48,462 nucleotides of DNA, taken from positions 1 through 48,462 of the forward strand of contig JBPCOJ010000045.1 of the NCBI GenBank assembly GCA_051000345.1, given 5' to 3'. The stretch comes from JBHENC01 sp051000345 (lineage in GTDB: Bacteria > Acidobacteriota > Blastocatellia > Pyrinomonadales > Pyrinomonadaceae). The notes under the pieces were generated by a model, which ran no database searches, was not told the origin of the DNA, and saw only the letters and a program-made list of their open reading frames with translations. Within the stretch, counting starts at the first letter, position 1, and each line of letters opens with the position of its first letter. Positions 8,218 through 15,559 of this stretch are shown one piece after another. A program made the position numbers and the translations under genes.

Positions 8218-8523
8218 TTAAGAGAGCGCGTGCTCGTCGTCGCTATCGGCGGCGATTTCGTTGCATATCGCCACGCACTCGCTGCAAATGTTGCCTTGTG
8301 TCCCGCAAAAGAGTTTGTCTACTTTGTCTTGCGATTTGCCGCAGAAGAAACATTGCGGTGTGTTCGTCTTGACGGAATCAGTTTGCTGTTCGTCGCCGAT
8401 AATCAAGTTGCAAACGATGACACACTCGTTACAGATATAAACATCTTGTCCGGCGATGAGCTTTGCCACTTCCGTGTGAGACTTACCGCAGAAGTTACAG
8501 CGCATCGGGTCGTCCGTCATCAC
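8218..8523 (-). CDS. Free-standing double ClpX-type zinc-finger protein
   Basis: The 101-aa product is two tandem copies of the ClpX N-terminal zinc-binding domain and nothing else. Finger 1 has Cys9, Cys12, Cys31 and Cys34. Finger 2 has Cys58, Cys61, Cys80 and Cys83. Both keep the exact C-x2-C-x18-C-x2-C spacing of ClpX, and the surrounding residues match (CGKS, KLI.G, YICNEC, ICNEI). An acidic linker (GDEQQTDS) joins the fingers and the C-terminus is acidic. No AAA+ module follows. It sits between clpP (34-bp gap) and clpX (44-bp gap), so co-expression is likely. ClpX fingers dimerise and bind adaptors such as SspB, so a covalent pair could compete for adaptors, cap ClpX, or act as an adaptor itself. 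That role is inference; the domain call is direct. Confidence 0.92.
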   Translation of the reverse strand: MMTDDPMRCNFCGKSHTEVAKLIAGQDVYICNECVIVCNLIIGDEQQTDSVKTNTPQCFFCGKSQDKVDKLFCGTQGNICSECVAICNEIAADSDDEHALS

Positions 8524-8557
8524 TCCAACCTCCGCGCGGAAAACAGTTGCTCTGTCG

Positions 8558-9145
8558 CTATGCTTCTCGATGCGCGATTACTTCATCGATCAAGCCATAT
8601 TCTTTGGCCTGCGCTGCGGACATAATCTTATCGCGCTCGACATCGCGTTCGACAACATCAAAAGGCTGGCCTGTGTGCTTGGCGATAATGCGTGAAGTCA
8701 ATTCGCGCATACGCAGAATTTCTTCGGCCTGAATGCGTATGTCCGTCGCTTGTCCCTGCGAGCCGCCCGATGGCTGGTGAATGAGTATGCGCGAGTTGGG
8801 GAGCGCAAAGCGTTTGCCTTTCGCTCCCGCCAGCAACAGAAGCGCCGCCATCGAAGCGCATTGCCCGACGCAGATCGTCGTTACGTCCGGGCGTATGAAC
8901 TGCATCGTGTCGTAGATGCCCATGCCCGCCGTGATCGAGCCGCCGGGCGAGTTGATATAAATGTTGATGTCGCGCTCAGGGTCTTCGGCTTCGAGGAAGA
9001 GAAGCTGTGCGACGATCAGATTGGCGATTTGATCGTCAATCGGCGTGCCGAGAAAAATAATGTTGTCTTTCAAAAGGCGCGAGAAAATGTCGAAGGCGCG
9101 CTCGCCTCTGGCCGTTTGCTCGACCACCATCGGAACTAAAGCCAT
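8558..9145 (-). CDS. clpP: ATP-dependent Clp protease proteolytic subunit ClpP
   Basis: Tetradecameric serine peptidase that degrades substrates threaded in by ClpX. The 195-aa product has the family length and signatures: the nucleophile Ser98 in GQCASMA, His123 in ILIHQPSGG, and the catalytic Asp, most likely Asp172 by spacing to E. coli ClpP. The oxyanion/strand region INSPGGS is also present. It is preceded by tig with a 136-bp gap and followed at 34 bp by the double zinc-finger gene and then clpX, giving the canonical tig-clpP-clpX order with one insertion. Confidence 0.98.
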   Translation of the reverse strand: MALVPMVVEQTARGERAFDIFSRLLKDNIIFLGTPIDDQIANLIVAQLLFLEAEDPERDINIYINSPGGSITAGMGIYDTMQFIRPDVTTICVGQCASMAALLLLAGAKGKRFALPNSRILIHQPSGGSQGQATDIRIQAEEILRMRELTSRIIAKHTGQPFDVVERDVERDKIMSAAQAKEYGLIDEVIAHREA

Positions 9146-9281
9146 ACTACTTTTGAACCTTTCAAATCTGTTGGAAGCAACAAGCGATTGGTGCTTCGGT
9201 TAAATCTCGAAACGAAGTTTGCGCGCGCCGCTCGAAGTTTGTTTGCTGTGCCTCGCGTGTGAAGTATCGAAGAAGAAAAGT

Positions 9282-10718
9282 TTACGCTTTCGCGTCGTCT
9301 GCCTTTTCGCTTTCCGGCGCGGCTTGTTCGGCGGTTGCGGCAAGCTCTTGAGCGTCGTGCGATGCTTCATGCGATGCTTCATTCGCTTCGTTTTCAAGCG
9401 GCGTTTCGTCGCGCCATTCTTCATCTGTGATGCGCGCGTTTTCAACGATAATGTCCATCGCTTTACGGTTGCGCAACCTGTCGGCGATGCTACGTTCGCC
9501 TCCCTGCTTTGTCAAGGCAGCACGCACTTGATCGAGGGTTTGTCCAGAGGCTTCGCTGATGCGCGCAATCTCGGCTTCGATCTCTTCGTCGCTCGTCTCT
9601 ATATTTTCCTTTTCCGCAATCTCTTCAAGGAGCATTGCGCCGCGCACATCCGCCGCCGCAGGCTCTAGCAAGGACTCGCGCAAGCCTTCCCAATCCATCT
9701 GCTGCGTGCGTGGATCGATGCCGCGCATCATCATATCGCGCGCGATGGTTTCGAGCCGCTGGTGCGTTTGATGTTCGACGAAGGTTTGCGGCACTTCAAA
9801 CGGATGCGCTTCGATTAGTTTGCGCATCACTTCTTCGCGCACGTTGCTGTCTGCTTCGGCCTTTGCGCGTTGCGTCAAGTCCTCGCGGATTTTCTCGCGC
9901 AAGACGGCAACTGATTCGTATTCATCGCCGATGCTCTTTGCCCATTCATCATCTGCTTCCGGCACTTCCTTGCGGCGCACGGCTGTAATCGTCGCGGTGT
10001 AATCAACGGTTTTTCCGGCCAGACCCTTCGACGAGAAATCTTCCGGGTAATGAACCGTAAACTTCCTTTCCTCGTCGGCGCGCACGCCCATCAGATTATC
10101 GTTGAATTCCTGCTGCACGCCTTCGCCGCCGAGCACTACGTCAACATCTTCTACGTTGATGTCTTCGGCTTCGGGCGTTTGGGTGAATTTGCCGTTGAAG
10201 GTCGCCGTGACGGTGTCGCCCGTTTCCGCGCCGCGATCTTCAATCGGCTGCAGCGAAGCCGAAGCTTCACGCAGGCTTTCGAGCACATGCTCGACATCCG
10301 CATCCGTGACGGGGCGCGTGCGTCTGGCGGCTTCGATGTTTTTGTATTCGCCGAGTTCGACTTCCGGCAATACTTCGACGTGCGCATGAAGGCTGATCGG
10401 TTCCGCGCCGAGCTTTTCCAGACCCGCCGTTTCGTTCAAGTGCAAATCCGGTTCACCGATGACGTTAAGGCTCTTTTCGGTGATCGCATCGGAGACGGCC
10501 TGCGGCACAAGCTCGCGCAAAACTTCGCTGCGAATCTCGTCTTTGAAACGCGTGCGGACAACCGAGACGGGCGCGCGGCCTTTGCGAAAGCCGGGAACTG
10601 CGGCCTGCTTCGCGTACATATCGCTGATGCGGTCAAACGCGGCGCGCACGGTGTCTGCCGGAATCTCTATCGCTAGTTCCTTGCGTGTTGCGGAAACATC
10701 TTTAAGATCAACTTTCAT
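9282..10718 (-). CDS. tig: Trigger factor (ribosome-associated chaperone/PPIase)
   Basis: First chaperone met by nascent chains at the ribosome exit tunnel. The 478-aa product contains the ribosome-docking signature GFRKGRAP (from residue 43) in the N-terminal domain. A central FKBP-like PPIase domain includes ETGDTVTATFNGKF, and a long helical C-terminal domain follows. The C-terminus is an unusually acidic tail rich in Glu and Ala (about residues 430-478), longer than in E. coli Tig. It is the first protein gene of the tig-clpP-clpX block and lies 116 bp downstream of the tRNA gene on the same strand. Confidence 0.96.
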   Translation of the reverse strand: MKVDLKDVSATRKELAIEIPADTVRAAFDRISDMYAKQAAVPGFRKGRAPVSVVRTRFKDEIRSEVLRELVPQAVSDAITEKSLNVIGEPDLHLNETAGLEKLGAEPISLHAHVEVLPEVELGEYKNIEAARRTRPVTDADVEHVLESLREASASLQPIEDRGAETGDTVTATFNGKFTQTPEAEDINVEDVDVVLGGEGVQQEFNDNLMGVRADEERKFTVHYPEDFSSKGLAGKTVDYTATITAVRRKEVPEADDEWAKSIGDEYESVAVLREKIREDLTQRAKAEADSNVREEVMRKLIEAHPFEVPQTFVEHQTHQRLETIARDMMMRGIDPRTQQMDWEGLRESLLEPAAADVRGAMLLEEIAEKENIETSDEEIEAEIARISEASGQTLDQVRAALTKQGGERSIADRLRNRKAMDIIVENARITDEEWRDETPLENEANEASHEASHDAQELAATAEQAAPESEKADDAKA

Positions 10719-10834
10719 AAAACGTAAAAGCCCGTGCGATGCGCGCCGGAAAATTGCAGCGCCAACAGCGACGGGCAGCCTTTCTTAATCGTAAAAAATT
10801 ACTGAATTCAAAATATCGAAAACTAAACTCGTGA

Positions 10835-10915
10835 TGCGAAAGGGGGGACTCGAACCCCCACCCCTTACGGGACATGATCCTAAATCATGCGCGGCTGCCA
10901 TTACGCCACTTTCGC
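10835..10915 (-). tRNA. tRNA-Leu (anticodon UAG)
   Basis: Read on the minus strand, the acceptor arms GCGAAAG (10915-10909) and CTTTCGC (10842-10836) pair fully. The anticodon stem CATGA/TCATG encloses the loop TTTAGGA, giving anticodon TAG. The T arm GGGGG-TTCGAGT-CCCCC is perfect, and a long variable arm (TCCCGTAAGGGG region) marks a class II tRNA. The discriminator base is A. The CCA end is not encoded, since TCA follows. Confidence 0.96.
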
Positions 10916-11231
10916 AGATGACTTAACTATTCGTCACGTTTCGCGCGACGCTGTCCATTGTTTTCAACTCGCCTTCCGGCGCGCATCCTTGTAAAGCGCT
11001 CGCGCAACCAACAGTTATATTACAACCATTGTGCATCAGGCAATTTGGTGAATCGCCGAGAGTAAAATATTGCGCGCCTGATGTCTAGCGGGCGGTGGCT
11101 CGAAATGAACGCGGCGTGATACGCTTAAGCGTCGCTTGCCTATGCGCGGGCTTTGGGAATGCGCGAATCGGTATTGATAAATTGAAAAGAGTGCTACAAG
11201 CAATCGGGCGATTTGAAAGGAATCAATATAA
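10916..11231. other. Intergenic region between divergent units
   Basis: This is 316 bases between the tRNA-Leu gene (minus) and the acidic protein gene (plus). It must hold promoters for both directions, but I assign no boxes. A GAAAGGAA Shine-Dalgarno-like run lies shortly before the ATG at 11232. No ORF or repeat was seen. Confidence 0.35.
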
Positions 11232-11612
11232 ATGAATGACTACGACGAGGCCTTCGGCGAAATAATCGGCGGCGAAGAAGATGAAGATAAAACGGAACTC
11301 GATTTATTGACGATGGAAGATGATGAAGACGACGACGACGATGGCGCAGACTTCGGCGCAGACGATGAAGAGGAAGAGGATGTCGCCATTCGCACGGTCG
11401 TGATGGCGAAGGAAGATTTGATGGCATTGTTGTGCTTGAAGACTTCGCCGCGCGGCGGCATCGTCGTGCGCGTCGATCCACGCGAACAGCGTCCCGCCGC
11501 GCAGGTTTACGACGAAGGCGCAATCGCCGCCAAGTGGTTCAACAAAAGCGTTGCGACAAGCCGACGCAACGGCTGGCAAGTGCTTTACGACGGCGAACCG
11601 GCATTCGGATAA
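11232..11612 (+). CDS. Acidic N-terminus protein of unknown function, 126 aa
   Basis: The first 50 residues are dominated by Asp and Glu, including runs DDEDDDDDG and DDEEEEDVA. A compact C-terminal half follows, with a strand-rich pattern (IRTVVMAKEDLMALL, GGIVVRVDPREQRPAAQVYD) and an amphipathic segment (AIAAKWFNKSVATSRRNGWQVLYDGEP). There is no signal peptide or membrane span. The C-terminal part looks like a real folded domain, but I do not recognise it. A Shine-Dalgarno-like GAAAGGAA supports the start. It lies 31 bp upstream of the DUF3810 gene and may share its transcript. Acidic tails of this kind can mimic nucleic acid or bind basic partners; that is speculation. Confidence 0.75.
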   Translation: MNDYDEAFGEIIGGEEDEDKTELDLLTMEDDEDDDDDGADFGADDEEEEDVAIRTVVMAKEDLMALLCLKTSPRGGIVVRVDPREQRPAAQVYDEGAIAAKWFNKSVATSRRNGWQVLYDGEPAFG

Positions 11613-11643
11613 AATAAGATAGAGGAAAGGGCAAGCGTCTCGC

Positions 11644-12885
11644 GTGAAGCATTTATCCGAATCCTCGCCCACGTCTTTTCGCTTTTCACCTTTCTACTTT
11701 CTTGCGGCACACAGGCGGCGTTGGAGCATCCCTTTCGGATTGCTCTGCGCCGCCTTCGTCGTCCAACTCGTTGCCGGTTTCAGGCCAGACCTCACGGAGC
11801 GCCTTTACAGTCGCGGGCTTTACACGCACCTCGCGCAATACATTGCTTTCATTAACAAGTTTTTCGGGTTTTCCGTCGCGGAAATGCTTTTGCTGCTGTT
11901 GCTTTTAGGAATCGTCGCGGGAGCCGTGTGGCTTGCGCGCGAAATACTTTTGCGGCGCCTGAAGTGGGAAGAGTGGAGAAGGTTTTTGTCGCTGTGTGCG
12001 GTGAGTTTGCTCTGGGCGGCGGGCATCGGCACGCTGCTTTTTCTATTCGTCTGGGGATTGAATTACGAGCGGCAACGGCTGATCGTCAATCTGCAATTGG
12101 AACGGCGACAGGCAAGTGCTGACGAGTTGGAAACAATCTGCCGTAACCTCATCGCGGGCATTAATCAGAACTACGAAGACGCGCACGCGAGCCTTGCGCC
12201 GATCAATAATTCTTCTTCCGTTAGCAGCAATACCGCTGCAACTTCTACGGCAACGACTGTGGCTACAGGGCGCACGCTTTTGCCTTTGAGCCGCGCGCAG
12301 CTTTATGAAGCCCTCGAATCTGCTTATGAACGAACGCCGCTTCCCGGTGTGGCAAACAACAAAGCGTTCGGGCAGCCGAAGCCGATTCGCTTTTCGCGCG
12401 TGCTGACGAGGCTCGGCATCTCCGGCATGTTTTTCCCGTTCACGGGCGAAGCTAATTTCAACGCCGAACAGCCCGACTGCGATTTGCCTTTCGCCATCGC
12501 TCACGAAATGGCGCACCAGCGAGGCTTCGCGCGCGAGGATGAAGCAAACTTTATCGCCTTTCTCGTCTGCGCCAACTCCACAGACGCTTATGTGCGTTAT
12601 TCCGGCTACCTCAATAGCCTGTATGTTGTCGGCGCGCTCGCACGCGTTGCGCCGGAGCGTCTGGCAAACATTTATCGCACGCTCGGCGCGGGGCCGCGCG
12701 CAGACCTCTTCGCGCGCTATGTTTTCTGGACAAACTATCAGGGAAAACTAAGTGCGACGAGTTATCTAATCAATAACGCTTACCTGAAAATCAACCGCAT
12801 CAAATCCGGCGCGAAAAATTACAACGAAGCATACGCCTTGATTGTCGGCTATTACTTGAAGCAGATGAACGATAAAGCCAAGTAA
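11644..12885 (+). CDS. DUF3810 family membrane protein, putative zinc metallopeptidase
   Basis: The 413-aa product starts at a GTG. Three hydrophobic segments in the first 140 residues (SIPFGLLCAAFVVQLVAG, VAEMLLLLLLLGIVAGAVW, FLSLCAVSLLWAAGIGTLLFLFVWG) anchor a large extracytoplasmic or cytoplasmic domain. That domain holds the metallopeptidase-like motif AHEMAHQRGFAREDEANF, with an HExxH core and a downstream Glu suited to zinc binding, typical of DUF3810. A Ser/Thr-rich insertion (residues about 180-200) is probably a flexible linker. The substrate is unknown. It closes a two-gene unit with the acidic protein, and a palindromic repeat cluster follows its stop. Confidence 0.85.
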   Translation: MKHLSESSPTSFRFSPFYFLAAHRRRWSIPFGLLCAAFVVQLVAGFRPDLTERLYSRGLYTHLAQYIAFINKFFGFSVAEMLLLLLLLGIVAGAVWLAREILLRRLKWEEWRRFLSLCAVSLLWAAGIGTLLFLFVWGLNYERQRLIVNLQLERRQASADELETICRNLIAGINQNYEDAHASLAPINNSSSVSSNTAATSTATTVATGRTLLPLSRAQLYEALESAYERTPLPGVANNKAFGQPKPIRFSRVLTRLGISGMFFPFTGEANFNAEQPDCDLPFAIAHEMAHQRGFAREDEANFIAFLVCANSTDAYVRYSGYLNSLYVVGALARVAPERLANIYRTLGAGPRADLFARYVFWTNYQGKLSATSYLINNAYLKINRIKSGAKNYNEAYALIVGYYLKQMNDKAK

Positions 12886-12901
12886 TCGCGTGTGAAAAAT
12901 C

Positions 12902-13057
12902 AGCTCCGTAGGAGCGAGATGTTTATAGAACTTAGCTGACCTGAAGCTCAAAAGCTCCGCTAGGAGCGACATGTGCAAGATATGCCGCTCCTAGCGGAGC
13001 TAAACACAATTAACAGCACCATGAGCTATAAACATTCCGTCCCTACGGGACTTCTAA
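12902..13057. repeat. Cluster of CTCCG-TAGGAGC / CCCGTAGGG palindromic repeats
   Basis: Four related units sit in 156 bases. AGCTCCGTAGGAGCGAGATG followed by TTTATAG is at 12902-12928. AGCTCCGCTAGGAGCGACAT is at 12953-12972. CCGCTCCTAGCGGAGCT, in the opposite orientation, is at 12985-13001. The inverted form TATAAACATTCCGTCCCTAC followed by GGGACT is at about 13027-13052. Each has a small palindrome beside an ATGTTTATAG-type tail. They lie between convergent genes (DUF3810 and msrQ) and may double as 3'-end structures. This family is distinct from the repeats at 139 and 20259. Confidence 0.8.
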
Positions 13058-13097
13058 ACAGCTTCTAAGCAGTCGCGTGTCGTGGCAGTGATCGTCT

Positions 13098-13739
13098 CTA
13101 CAATTTGCCTGTCTTATTTGCGGCGATGCTGAGCGCAGGCGTTTGCGATTGGGCGTTGAACTGACGATGAAGCAGAAGCAATGTGAGCGCGCCGATGAAG
13201 AGAAGCGGTTGGGTCGTGTCGGACTTAACGAGCATCCAATAATGCAGCACGCCGCCAATGCCAGCGACGTAAGCGAGCTTGTGCAGTTTGCTCCAACGCT
13301 TGCCGCCCAAGCGCTTAATCATATTGTTCGTCGAAGTCGCGGCGAGCGGCACGAGCAGAAAAAACGTTAGCATTCCGACGGCGATGAACGGGCGCGCGAA
13401 AGCGTCGGAGACGATGTTCTTCACATTGAAAAACTTGTCGAACCAGAGATACGTGATGAAGTGCAGCGAGGCGTAGAAAAACGCGTAGAGGCCGATCATG
13501 CGACGAAACTTCGTCAGCCAGTTGTAGCCCGTATACTTGCGCAGCGGCGTCACCGATAAAGACAAAAGCAGAAAAACGAGCGTCAGCATTCCCGTCGTGC
13601 GCGTCACGAATTCGAGCGGGTTTGCGCCCACACGGTCATGCGCCCAATCCCATGCGAGCAGCGCGAGCGGCACAAGGGAATTCGTGAAAACTAAAAACTT
13701 GGTAAACTTGATGTCCGGCACGCTGTCGCTTCCCTTCAA
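13098..13739 (-). CDS. msrQ: MsrQ, heme-binding membrane subunit of periplasmic methionine sulfoxide reductase
   Basis: Integral membrane b-type cytochrome (YedZ family, ferric-reductase-like fold) that passes electrons from the quinone pool or flavin to MsrP. The 213-aa product has about six hydrophobic segments with His residues placed to bind heme, for example FYASLHFITYLW, KLHKLAYVAGIGGVLHYWML and LLLHRQF. It overlaps msrP by 4 bp (ATGA), so translation is coupled. The pair is on the minus strand and divergent from the ECF sigma operon. Confidence 0.94.
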   Translation of the reverse strand: MKGSDSVPDIKFTKFLVFTNSLVPLALLAWDWAHDRVGANPLEFVTRTTGMLTLVFLLLSLSVTPLRKYTGYNWLTKFRRMIGLYAFFYASLHFITYLWFDKFFNVKNIVSDAFARPFIAVGMLTFFLLVPLAATSTNNMIKRLGGKRWSKLHKLAYVAGIGGVLHYWMLVKSDTTQPLLFIGALTLLLLHRQFNAQSQTPALSIAANKTGKL

Positions 13740-14713
13740 AAATATCTTTTCAAATCCATGCCTGTGTAGAGACTTGCAACTTGATCGGCGTAGCCGTTGA
13801 ACAAACTGGTTTCCCTCATTCCGTACTCGCCGATGCGCCGCTCGTTCGATTGCCCGCGCAGATAGCCGATTTGCGGATTGACGTTCGAGTAAAACCCGTA
13901 TATATCAGGCGCGTACTCGCTCCAAGTCGTTCTCGGCTCCGTCTCCGTCAAGCGAATTTTAACGATTGATTTGATGCTCTTGAAACCGTATTTCCAAGGC
14001 ACGACGAGACGCAACGGCGCGCCGTTTTGCGGCAGCAGAGTTTCACCGTAAATGCCGCTTGCAAGCAGCGTCAAAGGATTCATCGCTTCATCGAGGCGCA
14101 AGCCTTCGACGTAGGGAAACGGAATGCCTGCGCCGCTCAGATTCGGCATACGCTTCGGATCGGCGAGCGTTTGAAACGCCACGTACTTCGCCTGCGAGTT
14201 CGGTTCAGCCTGTTCTAAAAGTTTGGCGAGCGGAAAGCCGACCCAAGGGATTACCATCGACCAGCCTTCGACACAGCGATGGCGATAAATGCGTTCTTCC
14301 GGCGGACTGATGCGCAGGATTTCGTCTAGGTCATAAATTTTCGGCTTGTTCACAAGGCCTTCGACGGAAATTGTCCAAGGGCGCGTGACGAAGCCTTGCG
14401 CTTCTTCCGCGACGCCGCTCTTGCTCGTCGAAAATTCGTAGTAGTTATTATAATTCGTGATGTCCTCGAACGAAGTCGGCTTTTCGTTTGTCGCCCAAGA
14501 AGGCGCATCCGTTGCGGATTGCTTTTGCAAATCGGCGATTTCCACATGTGGACGGATGATGTGCGGGCGGACGGCGAACTTGCGATACACAAGCCCCGTC
14601 GCGGTGGTCGTCGCGGCAAGCGCGGCGAGGCGCATAAACGTGCGGCGCGAGAGATAAGTTTTCTCGTCTGTAATCTCGCTGCTTTTAACATCGTTTGGTT
14701 TCTTGATTAACAT
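13736..14713 (-). CDS. msrP: MsrP, molybdopterin catalytic subunit of periplasmic methionine sulfoxide reductase
   Basis: Reduces oxidised methionine in periplasmic proteins using a mononuclear molybdenum cofactor. The 325-aa product has a twin-arginine signal (SRRTFM at residues 22-27, then a hydrophobic Ala/Thr stretch), so it is exported folded by Tat. The Mo-ligating cysteine is Cys147 in the hallmark RHRCVEGWSMVIPWVGFPL. Other YedY signatures are present, such as PYVEGLRLDEAMNPL and GAPLRLVVPWKYGFKSIKSI. It is translationally coupled to msrQ. The linkage is standard and argues for a periplasm with oxidative stress repair. Confidence 0.96.
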   Translation of the reverse strand: MLIKKPNDVKSSEITDEKTYLSRRTFMRLAALAATTTATGLVYRKFAVRPHIIRPHVEIADLQKQSATDAPSWATNEKPTSFEDITNYNNYYEFSTSKSGVAEEAQGFVTRPWTISVEGLVNKPKIYDLDEILRISPPEERIYRHRCVEGWSMVIPWVGFPLAKLLEQAEPNSQAKYVAFQTLADPKRMPNLSGAGIPFPYVEGLRLDEAMNPLTLLASGIYGETLLPQNGAPLRLVVPWKYGFKSIKSIVKIRLTETEPRTTWSEYAPDIYGFYSNVNPQIGYLRGQSNERRIGEYGMRETSLFNGYADQVASLYTGMDLKRYF

Positions 14714-14950
14714 AACGGCTTCGGTGACTTTCGCTTAAACTAACTTTCGCACGAAAACTAAGCGCCCTCGCCTTTTATCGGTTTCGTTCAGGTTAGAGTG
14801 TCGCGCCGCTTCTTTCGTTCGCCGTAAATTTAGAGCGCTTATGAAAACTGTTTCCTTATCTCTGTGTCTATATGCCGCTGTCGCTAAATTTTATTTCCGG
14901 GCGAACTGTTAATAATTTCCATTCGTGAGCGTTTTATGTGTGGAGACGAA

Positions 14951-15559
14951 ATGAAGGAGGATATTGTGCAAGCCGCTGCCGTAACCAACGCCAACGCCGT
15001 TCCCGTCGTTAAAGCAACGAATTCAATCGCCCACGCTGCGGCGCCGAATCTGGAAGAATTGTTTCGCGCGCACCATGAGCAGATTTTCCGCGCCGCCTAC
15101 CGCATTACCGACAGCGCGACGGACGCCGAAGACGTGCTGCAAACTATTTTCCTGCGCCTCGTGCGCCGCGAAGAACAAGCGAGTCTCGCGCCGAATCCGG
15201 GCAGCTACTTTCACCGCGCCGCCGTCAACGCCGCGCTCGATTTAATGCGCAGCCGTCAACGCACACCTTCCGTTCCGCTCGATGAATTGACAAACGATTT
15301 AATGGAAAGCCCGCGCAGGGGGCCGGAGAACGTGCGCGCCAGCCGCGAGCTTCGCGTGGTCGTGCAAGAGGCCGTCGCGCGGCTCGGAACAAGCGCTGCC
15401 GAGATGTTCGCGCTGCGTTATTTCGAGGGCTACGATAACCGCGAAATCGCTGTAATGCTCAACACTTCGCAGATGGTCGTCGCCGTCGTGCTGCACCGGG
15501 CGCGCGCGAAAGTCCGCAAGGAAGTCGGCAAGTTTTTGGAGGTAAACCATGACGCATAG
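14951..15559 (+). CDS. ECF-type RNA polymerase sigma factor
   Basis: Directs RNA polymerase to a stress or envelope regulon. Region 2 is seen in ELFRAHHEQIFRAAYRITDS followed by ATDAEDVLQTIFLRLVRR. Region 4 is seen in LGTSAAEMFALRYFEGYDNR followed by the helix-turn-helix EIAVMLNTSQMVVAVVLHRARAKVRKEV. The start is uncertain. ATG 14951 has GGAGA 4-5 nt upstream, and GTG 14966 has AAGGAGG 5 nt upstream, while the in-frame ATG 14936 lacks a good site; I use 14951. The 3' end overlaps the next gene by 11 bp, whose strong GGAGGT site lies inside this gene. This is the typical sigma/anti-sigma coupling. Confidence 0.95.
   Translation: MKEDIVQAAAVTNANAVPVVKATNSIAHAAAPNLEELFRAHHEQIFRAAYRITDSATDAEDVLQTIFLRLVRREEQASLAPNPGSYFHRAAVNAALDLMRSRQRTPSVPLDELTNDLMESPRRGPENVRASRELRVVVQEAVARLGTSAAEMFALRYFEGYDNREIAVMLNTSQMVVAVVLHRARAKVRKEVGKFLEVNHDA

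Noticed and set aside
12902..13057. The palindromes after the DUF3810 gene as simple terminators
   Set aside because: No U-runs follow, and several related units in both orientations fit an interspersed repeat better.
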